Source: JAWXBG01 sp044375415
GTDB lineage: Bacteria; Bacteroidota; Bacteroidia; Flavobacteriales_D; Sanyastnellaceae
Assembly: GCA_044375415.1 (NCBI GenBank)
Contig: JBILMS010000030.1
Location: 1 to 40,066, forward strand
Length of the DNA: 40,066 nucleotides
Direction: 5' to 3'
The stretch's first letter is position 1, and every line of letters starts with the position of its first letter. The notes beneath the pieces were generated by a model. The model searched no databases. It saw only the letters and a program-made list of their open reading frames with translations, and was not told the DNA's origin. The position numbers were made by a program, and so were the translations under genes. Of this stretch, positions 15,929-25,229 are shown piece by piece.

Positions 15929-17647
15929 TTAGAACTGGAAATAGATAAAAGGATGGAGGTCCGCCACCAAGACTTGATATATGAAAAGTATGGTGATCAA
16001 AATGGCAGAAACAAGAATCCAAATTGGCAGATTACTGAAATAATTTCGGTATCTCCCTTTAAGAGAAGAGGGGAGCCAATGGATGATCATGCCCACAAGG
16101 ATTACAAGCATTACATTCCAATAACCGGCAATAACTTCAGGGGCCAGCGACCATTCTACGTTCAAAATTTTATTCAATATTAAACCGGCAGTATCCGCTT
16201 CCTTTTCCACGTCATGAGAAGCTTCAAAATCCTCCCATGTCGTACCTGTACCGGCTCTAAACCAAATGCGTGTAAGAGTTATAAAATTGAAGGTTAGGAA
16301 AATCATCCAAGCACGTACGTACCATTTGTCCTTGTTTTTCCATGGACTAATTTTTTTCCAAAGTTTGGATAAGACCAACCCGACCCCATTGAGAGCACCC
16401 CAAATGATAAAGTTCCAACTTGCCCCATGCCACAAACCTCCAACCAACATTGTGATCATCACATTCACATTGGTAGTTAACCAATGTGCAAAGGATTTGA
16501 AAATGTAGGTCAGAGCTACGGCCGTTGCAATAACACTTACACATAGCCATAATACAATCCAGGATCCGCTTAGCATGGTTACAAATCCTGCTATTACGCC
16601 AACTGCAATCCAAGTTGCAAGCGAACCACCTTTATTTCCACCTAATGGAATGTATAAATAGTCGCGAAGCCACGTGGATAGAGATATATGCCAACGCCTC
16701 CAAAAATCAGACAAGCTCGTGGCTTTATACGGACTGTTGAAATTTGCCGATAATGTAAATCCCATGAGCAAGGCTAGGCCAATGGCGATATCCGTGTACC
16801 CGGAAAAATCGGCATACACCTGCAAACTGTACCCGTACAAAGCCGTCAAATTTTCGAATCCACTGTACATTCCGGGGTTTTCAAAGATCCGGTCGATGAA
16901 GTTCACGGCGATATAGTCTGCAAGGAAAATTTTCTTAATCAATCCATTTATTATCCAAAAAATTCCGAGTCCAAACATCTGCCGAGTGAGCGCGTAAGGT
17001 TTGAACATTTGAGGAATGAATTCAGTCGATTTTACAATCGGACCTGCAACCAGCTGAGGGAAAAAGGAAACGTAAAACCCATAATCGGTTAATCTTTTTA
17101 GGGGTTTTAATTGAGCCCTATACACTTCGATAGTGTATGTCATCGATTGGAAAGTGTAAAAGGAGATTCCTACTGGTAAAACAATTTTTCCGGCATCGAA
17201 GCGGGTACCGAAGAAGCCGTTGCTCCAATGAGCGAGGTAGTTAAACACATGATGATCGGTATGAAACAGTGTATTGTATGAATCGGTAAAGAAGTACGCA
17301 TACTTGAAGTAGCAAAGCAGGCCTAAATTCAAAAAAATACTCGTTGCCAGAAGCCATTTTTTCTTCTTTTGATCGCTAGATTCTCCAATCCTCCTTCCAA
17401 TAAACCAATCCAAGGTGATGGTGAACAACAAAAGCAGAAAGAACATTCCGCTCGTTTTGAAATAAAAAAAGATACTTACAGCGAACAGAAATACATTTCG
17501 CCAAGAATGTTTTTTGTAGATAAAACCATCTATGGCAAGCACAATCGCAAAAAAGACCCAGAAAATGGCACTTGTGAAAATGAGTGGATTCGACGGATCA
17601 AAACTAAAAAATCCTTTAATCCAATCGTTCCAGGGTAAACTTGACAT
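15929..17647 (-). CDS. MBOAT family membrane-bound O-acyltransferase
   Basis: The 572-residue polytopic protein belongs to the AlgI/DltB group. It carries the DFWRRWHISLSTWLRDYLY phrase and the GGLWHGASWNF motif, whose His near residue 405 is the presumed catalytic residue of the family. About ten hydrophobic helices are visible. Relatives transfer acyl, usually acetyl, groups across the membrane onto polysaccharides or teichoic acids. The usual partner, an AlgJ/DltD-like SGNH protein, is not encoded next to it. Its neighbour 138 bp upstream on the same strand is a polysaccharide deacetylase, which suggests a shared role in modifying surface glycans. The substrate cannot be read from sequence. 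Confidence 0.92.
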   Translation of the reverse strand: MSSLPWNDWIKGFFSFDPSNPLIFTSAIFWVFFAIVLAIDGFIYKKHSWRNVFLFAVSIFFYFKTSGMFFLLLLFTITLDWFIGRRIGESSDQKKKKWLLATSIFLNLGLLCYFKYAYFFTDSYNTLFHTDHHVFNYLAHWSNGFFGTRFDAGKIVLPVGISFYTFQSMTYTIEVYRAQLKPLKRLTDYGFYVSFFPQLVAGPIVKSTEFIPQMFKPYALTRQMFGLGIFWIINGLIKKIFLADYIAVNFIDRIFENPGMYSGFENLTALYGYSLQVYADFSGYTDIAIGLALLMGFTLSANFNSPYKATSLSDFWRRWHISLSTWLRDYLYIPLGGNKGGSLATWIAVGVIAGFVTMLSGSWIVLWLCVSVIATAVALTYIFKSFAHWLTTNVNVMITMLVGGLWHGASWNFIIWGALNGVGLVLSKLWKKISPWKNKDKWYVRAWMIFLTFNFITLTRIWFRAGTGTTWEDFEASHDVEKEADTAGLILNKILNVEWSLAPEVIAGYWNVMLVILVGMIIHWLPSSLKGRYRNYFSNLPIWILVSAILITILFIYQVLVADLHPFIYFQF

Positions 17648-17785
17648 ACGTGCGTGCGAATGAGGAAATTGAGCAGGTTTGAGAACAAAATTCTATACGA
17701 CCAATTACTCTTATTTTGAAAAGTTATTGCTCGTGATCTAAAATATTTTATGAGTAAAGAAACCAACAAAAAAAGAACAGCCTTC

Positions 17786-18691
17786 TCAAATGGCTAGTTG
17801 ATGATACCAAGGCTCGTCTGTATAGAGTCCTTTCCGCGATTTTATCAGGGGTAATGTTTCGTTTCGTATTACACCGTATAAATTAGTATAGCCTAAATCG
17901 ATGGCAAGTTTGATGGTAGTCTCGTCATACGAACCATCCGGGAAAGCTAGATCTGGTATTGTATTTCCCGTTATCTTTTCTAGAATTTCTTTGCTTATCT
18001 TCAGTTGAACATATTGATCTGCTTCATTTTTTCCGGATAAGGGAATATGTTTATTACTGTGTGAGCCTATTGTAAAAAGTGGATTTAGGGAAAGCTCAAG
18101 GATCTCGGCGGAACCCATCGTTCTGTATGTATCAACTAAGAGCTGCGGTATAGGACGATCTAACGAATGTTGCAACTCGCCAATGAACGAGTTTATTTCG
18201 TTTATGTCTTTTTTCTTGAGTTCATGCGACAACCTTTTTCCATGGGCATTGATATAAATCCCATGAACAGGATGAGGGAAATAGTCAACATTTTCAAACG
18301 TGATCGGAGCTTTTCTAACCGAGCACAACCACTCCAAAAGATCGGGCCACAAAAGATTATCAGTATCTATATTTTCCGTTGAAATGAAGAAGGTAGCGGG
18401 AATTCTGTATTTCTCAAGTATTGGCTTTGCAAAACGATAGTTGTTTACAAGTCCATCATCGAAGGTGATTTCAATTGGCTGTTGTTTTTTAGTGCGGAAG
18501 AAATGTTTGGACAGATAACTAATCTGATTTTCAAAGTCGGCAGTTCGGTGGGTCCTCAAGTTGAATATTTCCGAGGTGTCGCTTACTACATTATGATACA
18601 TCAAAATTCTGTCCGTTCGATCGAAAGCAATTTGTTGCCTCCATCCGAAACGAATTTTTTGTGCCCGAATGAATTTCGGTAGTAGTGACAT
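17786..18691 (-). CDS. Polysaccharide deacetylase (NodB homology domain)
   Basis: The 301-residue protein of carbohydrate esterase family 4 type has the metal and catalytic motifs TFDDG at 76-80 and HSNKH at 211-215. A third conserved segment, FPDGSYDE, is near 250-257. Such enzymes remove N-acetyl groups from chitin-like, peptidoglycan or exopolysaccharide chains. No signal peptide is evident, so it may be cytoplasmic or peripheral, as in some lipid or polysaccharide biosynthesis loci. It starts 2 nt after the cvfB stop, so the two are cotranscribed. The MBOAT gene lies downstream on the same strand. Confidence 0.9.
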   Translation of the reverse strand: MSLLPKFIRAQKIRFGWRQQIAFDRTDRILMYHNVVSDTSEIFNLRTHRTADFENQISYLSKHFFRTKKQQPIEITFDDGLVNNYRFAKPILEKYRIPATFFISTENIDTDNLLWPDLLEWLCSVRKAPITFENVDYFPHPVHGIYINAHGKRLSHELKKKDINEINSFIGELQHSLDRPIPQLLVDTYRTMGSAEILELSLNPLFTIGSHSNKHIPLSGKNEADQYVQLKISKEILEKITGNTIPDLAFPDGSYDETTIKLAIDLGYTNLYGVIRNETLPLIKSRKGLYTDEPWYHQLAI

Positions 18692-18693
18692 TT

Positions 18694-19545
18694 TTACTTG
18701 GTGGGTGCGTCGTCTTTCTTAGCCAGTTTAATTCCCAGTTTGGTGAGTTCAACCAATCCTTCCTTGAATAAAATACCGGCAGCTTTTTTGAATGACTTTT
18801 TACTCATTCTCAAACGCAGTTTAATCTCTTCCGGTGATGTATCATCATTTAGACGAATGTATCCGCCGTTTGCCTCTATGAATTCCAAAAGTCGTCCGCG
18901 TGCATCTTGCAATAGTTCGGGACCTTCTTTTTGGGTACTCACCGTAATACTGGTACCTTCGACTTGACGAACGTAACCCTTTAATTTATCTCCGGTATTG
19001 ACGGGTCGCATAATCTCTTGACGAAAAAGCACTCCGTGGTGTTTTCCATTAATAATAACACGTCTGCCCAAGTCCATTTTTTCGGCAATAATCAACTGGA
19101 CTTCCTCTCCTCGCTCGTAATTGAGATCCGTATTTCTGAGGTAGCGGGTAATTTTAGTAGAGGCAAAGAGTCGCTGGTTTTCTTCATCTTCTTTCAAAAT
19201 GACAACGGCCAAATTGCCTTCCTCGAGCGGTTCACGTTGCTCGCGATTTGGTATAAGAATGTCTCTAACAGACCCAATGTCTATGAATGCACCAATTTCA
19301 TTGATGTTTTTAACGCGAAATGCTCCTACTTCATCCAATTGAATTTCAGGAAGACGGGTAGTGGCCTCCAAATCTCTGTTTTCGTTGTAAAACACAAAAA
19401 CGCTAACAAGTTGACCGACTTCGGCACTTCCTCTGAACTGGCGCTTTGGTAATATGACATTGGAATAGGCCGTTCCCAATACTATTCCTGAATCAACTAC
19501 TTCGAGTACAGGCAATTCCTGTACAATTCCGGGACGGATCTGCAT
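18694..19545 (-). CDS. cvfB: S1-domain RNA-binding protein CvfB
   Basis: The 283-residue protein has tandem S1-like OB folds (about 1-60, 65-130 and 135-215). The second contains the phrase INEIGAFIDIGSVRDILIP, typical of S1 RNA-binding repeats. A C-terminal winged-helix-like segment (about 220-275) carries the phrase LRMSKKSFKKAAG. This matches CvfB (YitL) architecture, a conserved RNA-binding regulator first linked to virulence factor expression in staphylococci. Its role in Bacteroidota is unknown. I chose ATG 19545 because the longer frame from TTG 19578 would read through the promoter-like box TACCTTCG at 19569-19562. It is the first gene of a unit with the deacetylase. Confidence 0.88.
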   Translation of the reverse strand: MQIRPGIVQELPVLEVVDSGIVLGTAYSNVILPKRQFRGSAEVGQLVSVFVFYNENRDLEATTRLPEIQLDEVGAFRVKNINEIGAFIDIGSVRDILIPNREQREPLEEGNLAVVILKEDEENQRLFASTKITRYLRNTDLNYERGEEVQLIIAEKMDLGRRVIINGKHHGVLFRQEIMRPVNTGDKLKGYVRQVEGTSITVSTQKEGPELLQDARGRLLEFIEANGGYIRLNDDTSPEEIKLRLRMSKKSFKKAAGILFKEGLVELTKLGIKLAKKDDAPTK

Positions 19546-19561
19546 CTTTATCAATTTGCCG

Positions 19562-19569
19562 CGAAGGTA
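19562..19569 (-). promoter_or_regulatory. Candidate -7 box for cvfB
   Basis: TACCTTCG on the minus strand lies 16 nt upstream of ATG 19545. It is the same octamer as upstream of ctlX. Confidence 0.4.
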
Positions 19570-19652
19570 CGCTTTCAAGGGGTTTTATGTGCACATGATG
19601 ACCTTTAATGTGGATTGGAGAAGACTTCTGACGATCGATCTACGCCGGTTCT

Positions 19653-19683
19653 TTGTAAATAAGATACCAATCATGTAGATTTG
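19653..19683 (+). promoter_or_regulatory. Candidate promoter of the T9SS type A protein gene
   Basis: TTG at 19653-19655, a 20-nt spacer and TAGATTTG at 19676-19683 fit the Bacteroidota consensus exactly. ATG 19704 lies 20 nt downstream. Confidence 0.6.
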
Positions 19684-19703
19684 GGATCGTAAAACCTGTA
19701 ATC

Positions 19704-21560
19704 ATGAAAAGTTTTTTAAACCTGTTTTTTTGTCTATGTGCTAGCCAGTTTATCTCGGCTCAATGCGATCTAGGTGAAGTGGAAGTAACTTTTAACGTGT
19801 ACGTCGATGCATGGGGAGAAGAAACCTACTGGGAATTTGTACCATCCGGAAATGGATGTGGAAACGGAACAATCGCTTTCGGAAGTAATTCCGAAGAAGT
19901 AGGCTGCCTGAACGAAATTGGCGTAACTGGTAACTATGGATATCCGGATAATACAATGATAGAAGAAGGTCCTTGGTGCCTTACCGAAGGTCAGAGCTAT
20001 GATTTACATTTTGTAGATAGCTATGGCGATGGTGGACTTGTTTTCGAAGTTTTTTACGATGGCGCACTCGCGGAAGTTTTCTACGGAGGGGGTTCCGGAA
20101 ATGTATGGACTTTCGAAGCGGGTGTTAGTAATTTGCCTGCATTCGACCAGCCTTGCGGAGCAGAGCAGGTACTTGTCGATGGAACACCTTTGATTTTGAA
20201 TAATGTAGATGCCATGGCAGCTTTCGGAGAAATTCATCCTCCGGCCGCGGGTTGCGCATTGTTCGGTTCATGGTGCGAAGGAGGAGTGTCAAATTCTGTT
20301 TGGGCTTGGTTTGTTGTGCCTGATGGCGGTGTGTACGAGGTTTCTACTTGCAATCCGAATACAACATTTGATACACAAATAGCAATATGGAGCGGCTCGG
20401 ACTGCAGTAATCTTAGTGAGTTTCAACTTATATCCGCTCAAGATGATGGCGGTTGCGGAGAAGGCAACGGATATGCTTCTACGTGTTATGTTTCTTGCCT
20501 AAATCCTACGAATATATATTACATACAAGTCGACGGTTGGGCGGGAGAGACAGGAAATTCTGAAATAACAGTTACACCGGTAAATATTGAAGCGTCTTTG
20601 GAAGCTTATTATGGTGATGTAAGCTGCCCCCTCGATAAAGGTGAATCAGGAAACGGATACGTTCAAACCTTCTTAATGGGTGCAGGCTCAAATTTCACCT
20701 CCCAATGGACCGGTCCCGATGGATTTTCTTCCGGTGAAAACTGGATTTATAATCTAGGCCCGGGTACTTATGAGGTTGTTGTAGAGTCGGCATGCGGCAC
20801 TGTATTCGAAGAGTCATACACAATTTCTCAACCGGCAGGATGGAATGTAAACTTCGATGTCATTCAGCCATCCTGTCCAAACTCTGAAAATGGTGAACTC
20901 GAAGTAATTGTAAGTGGTGCAACTGCTCCTTACAATTTCAATTGGATCGGTCCCGATGGCTATACTGCTGTTGGTCCGCTGTTAGACGGTCTTATGGCCG
21001 GCGATTACAGCATGTTTCTCACCGATGAAAGAAACTGTGAGTACAATCAAACTATATCACTCAGTCCGGCAGGTGATTTTTCGTTTGATCTAGGTCCTGA
21101 TACCGTGCTATGTTTGGGAGAGTCTTATTTACTCACAGCTCCTGTTGGCCTATCCTACTTATGGCAAGATGGAAGTGAAAATCAATTCTACAATATTGAA
21201 ACATCAAATTGGGGTACCGGTCAGCACGTAGTAATTCTTACGGCAGAAACATCTGATGGATGCACTTACACTGATCCGTTCATTTTTACAGTAGAAATAT
21301 GTGATAACATTTTCGAGGCAGAAAATCCGGCTATTCAACTATTCCCCAATCCATCGAATGGACAATTTACCATAGATAATAGTCTTGGACACTTCTCGTC
21401 ATATTATGTGACCGACATGAGTGGAAAAATAGTGGCTAGCTTGAACAAGTTGAATTCCGAACTTTCGGAGATTCAACTGGAATTAGCAGCGGGGAATTAC
21501 CTTTTACACTTAACTACCGCGAGAGGTGACGAATCTGTACAGATTGCTATAGTGAAATAA
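19704..21560 (+). CDS. Secreted cell-surface protein with T9SS type A sorting domain
   Basis: The 618-residue protein has a signal peptide (1-19, ending ISA before Q). The first mature domain (about 20-140) has a VDSYGDGG phrase found in extracellular Bacteroidota proteins. The middle part (about 150-300) is Cys- and Trp-rich and beta-structured. It is followed by two SprB-like or Ig-like repeats near 300-460 (each with 'SCP...G...V...GPDG...' phrases). The last 80 residues form a Por-secretion tail: LFPNPSNGQFTI, then an 'YVTDMSGKIV' strand, ending AIVK. Such tails direct export across the outer membrane by the type IX system and attachment or release at the surface. No enzymatic motif is seen; an adhesive or structural role is a guess. 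Confidence 0.88.
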   Translation: MKSFLNLFFCLCASQFISAQCDLGEVEVTFNVYVDAWGEETYWEFVPSGNGCGNGTIAFGSNSEEVGCLNEIGVTGNYGYPDNTMIEEGPWCLTEGQSYDLHFVDSYGDGGLVFEVFYDGALAEVFYGGGSGNVWTFEAGVSNLPAFDQPCGAEQVLVDGTPLILNNVDAMAAFGEIHPPAAGCALFGSWCEGGVSNSVWAWFVVPDGGVYEVSTCNPNTTFDTQIAIWSGSDCSNLSEFQLISAQDDGGCGEGNGYASTCYVSCLNPTNIYYIQVDGWAGETGNSEITVTPVNIEASLEAYYGDVSCPLDKGESGNGYVQTFLMGAGSNFTSQWTGPDGFSSGENWIYNLGPGTYEVVVESACGTVFEESYTISQPAGWNVNFDVIQPSCPNSENGELEVIVSGATAPYNFNWIGPDGYTAVGPLLDGLMAGDYSMFLTDERNCEYNQTISLSPAGDFSFDLGPDTVLCLGESYLLTAPVGLSYLWQDGSENQFYNIETSNWGTGQHVVILTAETSDGCTYTDPFIFTVEICDNIFEAENPAIQLFPNPSNGQFTIDNSLGHFSSYYVTDMSGKIVASLNKLNSELSEIQLELAAGNYLLHLTTARGDESVQIAIVK

Positions 21561-21580
21561 AACCGAATCACGCGATAGAG

Positions 21581-21610
21581 AAAAAAGCTGGTCAAATGGC
21601 CAGCTTTTTT
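21581..21610. terminator. Bidirectional terminator overlapping the 3' end of ltaE
   Basis: An 11-bp perfect stem (AAAAAAGCTGG and its complement) with an 8-nt loop is flanked by A and T runs, so it works on both strands. The ltaE stop codon (21594-21592) and its last codons lie inside the hairpin. The aldolase C-terminus is thus encoded by terminator sequence. Confidence 0.8.
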
Positions 21611-22617
21611 ATTTCGATTTCAAAGGCATCCAAGTGCGTGTCGTTTATATCGAGATGTGTGACAAATCTAATTTTTCCAAGTCCGAAGGGGAAACATAAA
21701 ATTCCGATTTCCGAGAGTTTTTCAGAAACAGTTTTCGCATCCAAGTCTTCTCTGAGTTCCGCAATTACAATGTTTGTCTCGATGGGAAGGGTTCCTGTTA
21801 CCCATGGAATTGAAGTTAGCATTTCTCCAATTTTCCTTGCTCTCAAATGATCTTCGTGCAGTCGTTTTATATTGTGTTCCAACGCATAGATACCGGCAGC
21901 GGCAATGATGCCCGCTTGTCTCATTCCGCCTCCAAAGGCCTTACGAGAGCGATGTGCTTTTTTAATAAACTCTTTAGACCCAACCAGGAGACTGCCAACG
22001 GGAGCTCCCAAACCTTTTGATAAGCAAATAGAGATACTATCGAAGTGACGAGCGTAATCGGAAGCCTGCATTTTCGTTTTTTCGAGAGCATTAAATAAGC
22101 GTGCACCATCCAGATGAAGTGCGAGCTGATTCTGTTTGCAAACTAGAGCGATTTCTTTAATGTCGTTGATATCATATACAGATCCCCCGCCTTTGTTCGC
22201 CGTGTCTTCCAAGCAAACTAAGCGCGTAAGAGGCAAGTGAACATCCGCCGGATTATTTATGTTCTGTTTTACTTGTCGAGCATTAATTCGACCGCGATCG
22301 CCTTCAATTAACCTTACAGAAGCCCCTGCATTTTTGGCAATTCCGCCGCCTTCATATAAGTATACATGAGCCAGAGAAGCGCATATCACTTCGTCGCCCG
22401 GCTGAGTATGAACTTGAATGGCAATTTGATTTGTTTGGGTTCCACTACTGCAATACAATGCTGCCTCATGCCCAAAAATTGTTGCTGCCATTTCTTCCAA
22501 TCGATTCACGGTTGGATCTTCGGCAAAAACATCATCACCGACTTCGGCGGAGGCCATAGCTTCCCTCATTTCACGACTCGGTTTGGTCAAGGTATCACTT
22601 CTCAGATCTATAATCAT
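21592..22617 (-). CDS. ltaE: Low-specificity L-threonine aldolase
   Basis: This 341-residue PLP-dependent enzyme of fold type I cleaves threonine or allo-threonine to glycine and acetaldehyde. The PLP lysine is Lys201 in CLSKGLGAPVGS. HLDGARLFNA at 168-177 holds the cofactor-contacting Asp170 and Arg173, and His84 is placed to stack on the pyridine ring. The N-terminal phrase IDLRSDTLTKPS is characteristic of the family. It is cytosolic and of normal length. It converges with the T9SS type A gene across a shared terminator and is divergent from the subtilisin gene. Confidence 0.94.
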   Translation of the reverse strand: MIIDLRSDTLTKPSREMREAMASAEVGDDVFAEDPTVNRLEEMAATIFGHEAALYCSSGTQTNQIAIQVHTQPGDEVICASLAHVYLYEGGGIAKNAGASVRLIEGDRGRINARQVKQNINNPADVHLPLTRLVCLEDTANKGGGSVYDINDIKEIALVCKQNQLALHLDGARLFNALEKTKMQASDYARHFDSISICLSKGLGAPVGSLLVGSKEFIKKAHRSRKAFGGGMRQAGIIAAAGIYALEHNIKRLHEDHLRARKIGEMLTSIPWVTGTLPIETNIVIAELREDLDAKTVSEKLSEIGILCFPFGLGKIRFVTHLDINDTHLDAFEIEIKKLAI

Positions 22618-22639
22618 GCTTTTTTGATGGGTTTACGGA

Positions 22640-22647
22640 CAAAAGTA
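22640..22647 (-). promoter_or_regulatory. Candidate -7 box for ltaE
   Basis: TACTTTTG on the minus strand is an exact TAnnTTTG match, 22 nt upstream of ATG 22617. Confidence 0.5.
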
Positions 22648-22736
22648 TGGTCATCCGATGGCAATAATTTTATTTAAATTCAGATATAATTTCCACAGCG
22701 CAGGAAAAGATACAGAGATTATCTTGCGCCTCCAAG

Positions 22737-24413
22737 ATGTCCATTAAGCCTCAACATAAAAAAGTACTGGTAACTCTTATAGTGATGTGTTCTGCACTTT
22801 TTTCGCAGGCACAGCAGAAGGTATGGGTGTTTTTTCAGGATAAAGAAGTAGGTGAATATGATCCATATAGCTTCTTCGACGAAAAAGCCATTCAGCGCAG
22901 GGAGCGCGAAGGTTTTCCGGTCTTTCATTCCGGTGATGTTCCTGTCAACCTTTCATACTTAAATCAAGTTGAAGAATTGTGTGATAGTATCGGTTATGCC
23001 TCTCGGTGGTTTAATGCTGTATCTTGTTGTGTAACGGATGCTCAGCGAAGCGAGATTGCTGCACTATCATTTGTCAAAGAAATTCAGGAGGTGGGCGTAT
23101 ATGAAGTAGCTCCTGCCTCAACAGAAAGAGATTGGGACTATGATTCCGAAGCCGTGCTCAAATCTCAAACAGAAATTTTGGGTGGTTCGGCCCTTCGTGC
23201 TAACGGGTTAAATGGGCAAGGGGTGCGCATAGCAATATTCGATGCAGGTTTTGCAAAGTTTGATAAAGCGGGTCCTCTGCAGCATCTGAAGGATAGCAAT
23301 CGCGTGGTTGCAACCTATGATTTTGTTAAGAATTCAAAGTTTGTTTTTGATCACAATTCCCATGGCACAGAAGTGCTGATGTGTATTGCCGGTATCAAAG
23401 AAGATCGCCACTTTGGTTGTGCGCCCGGAGCAGAATTTTTACTTGCCCGAACCGAAAGATCAAGAGCAGGGACAAAAACGGATGAAGACCATTGGATCGC
23501 TAGTTTGGAATGGGCCGACAAATGGGGTGCCGACATCGTCAATTCGTCTTTGGGATATACAGTACAATTGTACTTCAGGCATCAGATGGACGGTCAACAT
23601 TCTATGATTTCGAGAGCGGCCTCCATGGCTATTCAGCGAGGAATTTTAGTTGTAAATAGTGCCGGTAACGAAGGTGAATCTCGTTGGGAATTGATGAGTG
23701 CTCCGGCAGATGGAGACAGTGTTTTATCGGTGGGAGCTATCGATCCATGGACAGGTTATCATTCCGATTTTTCATCCTACGGTCCCACCTTCGATTTTCG
23801 AATGAAGCCGAATGTAGTGGCATTTGGCTATGCCGCGGTGGAGTTTGATGGGATTACGTCGTTATCGAGTGGAACTTCTTTTGCGGCTCCTTTGATTACC
23901 GGTTTTGCGGCTTGTTTGAGACAACTGCACCCCGATTGGACATGCGGAAAATTATTGACGGAAATACAATTCGCCGGACATCTATATCCGTATTTCGATT
24001 ATGCGCATGGTTTTGGAATTCCAAATGCAGCACAATTTATAGAAGGATTTGTAGAACCGTTGAATTGTCCGGAGTGTTTTGAGTTGTCCTTAACGAAATC
24101 GCGTTACCCGGAAGAAGGTCCGTTTTCTGTAGAACTTACAGTCGATACATTATGTCTCGGTTATAAAGTTGGCAGCCTTTACTATGAATGGAAGGATGAG
24201 GTAGAGTACCGCAACTACGCACCTCTGTGTTATTTTCAAATTGCAGAATCGGATGGATTTATTAGCGAATATTTTATCAACCAAGCAATGAATAAGGGCG
24301 TTCTATGCAATGTTTATCTGCAAAAGGAAGACAAGAGATTGTTTCGTATTTGGTTTAATGGTCACCACTGGGATGTGCCCTTAAGAGATATTAAAGAAAA
24401 GGAAAAAGGATAA
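22737..24413 (+). CDS. Exported subtilisin-like serine protease (S8)
   Basis: The 558-residue protein has a signal peptide at about 1-26. The S8 triad is Asp169 (AIFDAGF), His209 (NSHGTEV) and Ser381 (SGTSFAAP), with the oxyanion Asn311 in SAGNEG. Residues 27-140 form a propeptide-like region that begins with VWVFFQDKE, a start often seen in Bacteroidota subtilases. About 120 residues follow the catalytic domain, with Cys pairs. They do not look like a T9SS tail, so the protein may stay periplasmic or use another anchor. It heads a co-directional run with the barrel protein, the J protein and the S46 peptidase. The gap to the next coding region is 67 nt or less. Confidence 0.92.
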   Translation: MSIKPQHKKVLVTLIVMCSALFSQAQQKVWVFFQDKEVGEYDPYSFFDEKAIQRREREGFPVFHSGDVPVNLSYLNQVEELCDSIGYASRWFNAVSCCVTDAQRSEIAALSFVKEIQEVGVYEVAPASTERDWDYDSEAVLKSQTEILGGSALRANGLNGQGVRIAIFDAGFAKFDKAGPLQHLKDSNRVVATYDFVKNSKFVFDHNSHGTEVLMCIAGIKEDRHFGCAPGAEFLLARTERSRAGTKTDEDHWIASLEWADKWGADIVNSSLGYTVQLYFRHQMDGQHSMISRAASMAIQRGILVVNSAGNEGESRWELMSAPADGDSVLSVGAIDPWTGYHSDFSSYGPTFDFRMKPNVVAFGYAAVEFDGITSLSSGTSFAAPLITGFAACLRQLHPDWTCGKLLTEIQFAGHLYPYFDYAHGFGIPNAAQFIEGFVEPLNCPECFELSLTKSRYPEEGPFSVELTVDTLCLGYKVGSLYYEWKDEVEYRNYAPLCYFQIAESDGFISEYFINQAMNKGVLCNVYLQKEDKRLFRIWFNGHHWDVPLRDIKEKEKG

Positions 24414-24480
24414 CATGGAAGGTGTAAAAATTAGAATCCGGAGAGAGGAAAGATCTTGGCATATCAAGGATTATTTTATC

Positions 24481-25221
24481 ATGTTTAGATGGTCGATTAT
24501 CTGTTTTTTTCTGGCGATGCAAACACCGTTACTGAGTCAAATTAATCTTCTACATAAACGGCCCTACGAGCAATTGAACAAACAAGATGTGGGACCGAAT
24601 ACAAGGAACTGGTGGTCTAGTTACATGCAAGTGGGTTTTTTAGTACCTCTGGAAAATCAGGATAGTATAGGTGTAAAGGAGAATTTTTCAAACATGATGT
24701 TCGAAACGGGCTGGAGATATAAGTTCAAAATGAATGAGAATCTTAGTACGGGATTGGATTTTGGGTACAATTATCAGGAGTATAATATTCGTCAATCGGG
24801 TAGTAATAATCTCCTTTCCTTGAACATTATAAATGATAAACAATTAATTCGAATGCACGCCTTAGCAGGGGGCGCATACGTTCGGATAAATTTCGGAAAA
24901 CGCGGGAATATTGTTGGTAAATACCTTGATCTCGCCGGAAATATTCAATATTCATTTCGCGACGAAATGCTCATTCGCAATAAGGTCGAACCTTCTACGG
25001 GTATGCCTGCCGAAAAAGTGAAAAATGTATATATCCATCTGCCTTTTGTAAGGGATTTACACTACTTCGCTACAGCCCGATTTGGCTGGAATTTTATTTC
25101 CATTTTTGCGAAATATAGACTGAGTGATTTTTTTACGCCGGTGATGTATTTTTACGACAACAAGACTTTACCTAATTTGCCATCCTTGCATATTGGTATC
25201 GAAATATCACAGAATTTCTAA
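24481..25221 (+). CDS. Candidate outer-membrane beta-barrel protein
   Basis: The 246-residue protein has a signal peptide MFRWSIICFFLAMQTPLLSQ. The remainder has alternating polar and hydrophobic strands rich in Tyr, Asn and Gly (for instance LSTGLDFGYNYQEYNI and FATARFGWNFISIF). It ends in a terminal Phe (ISQNF), as outer-membrane barrels do. I recognise no specific family. The frame opens at ATG 24415, only 1 nt after the protease stop. I prefer ATG 24481, which directly begins the signal peptide; the longer form would place 22 charged residues before it. The location between two exported peptidase genes suggests a surface or transport role. Confidence 0.72.
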   Translation: MFRWSIICFFLAMQTPLLSQINLLHKRPYEQLNKQDVGPNTRNWWSSYMQVGFLVPLENQDSIGVKENFSNMMFETGWRYKFKMNENLSTGLDFGYNYQEYNIRQSGSNNLLSLNIINDKQLIRMHALAGGAYVRINFGKRGNIVGKYLDLAGNIQYSFRDEMLIRNKVEPSTGMPAEKVKNVYIHLPFVRDLHYFATARFGWNFISIFAKYRLSDFFTPVMYFYDNKTLPNLPSLHIGIEISQNF

Positions 25222-25229
25222 AATTTCCC

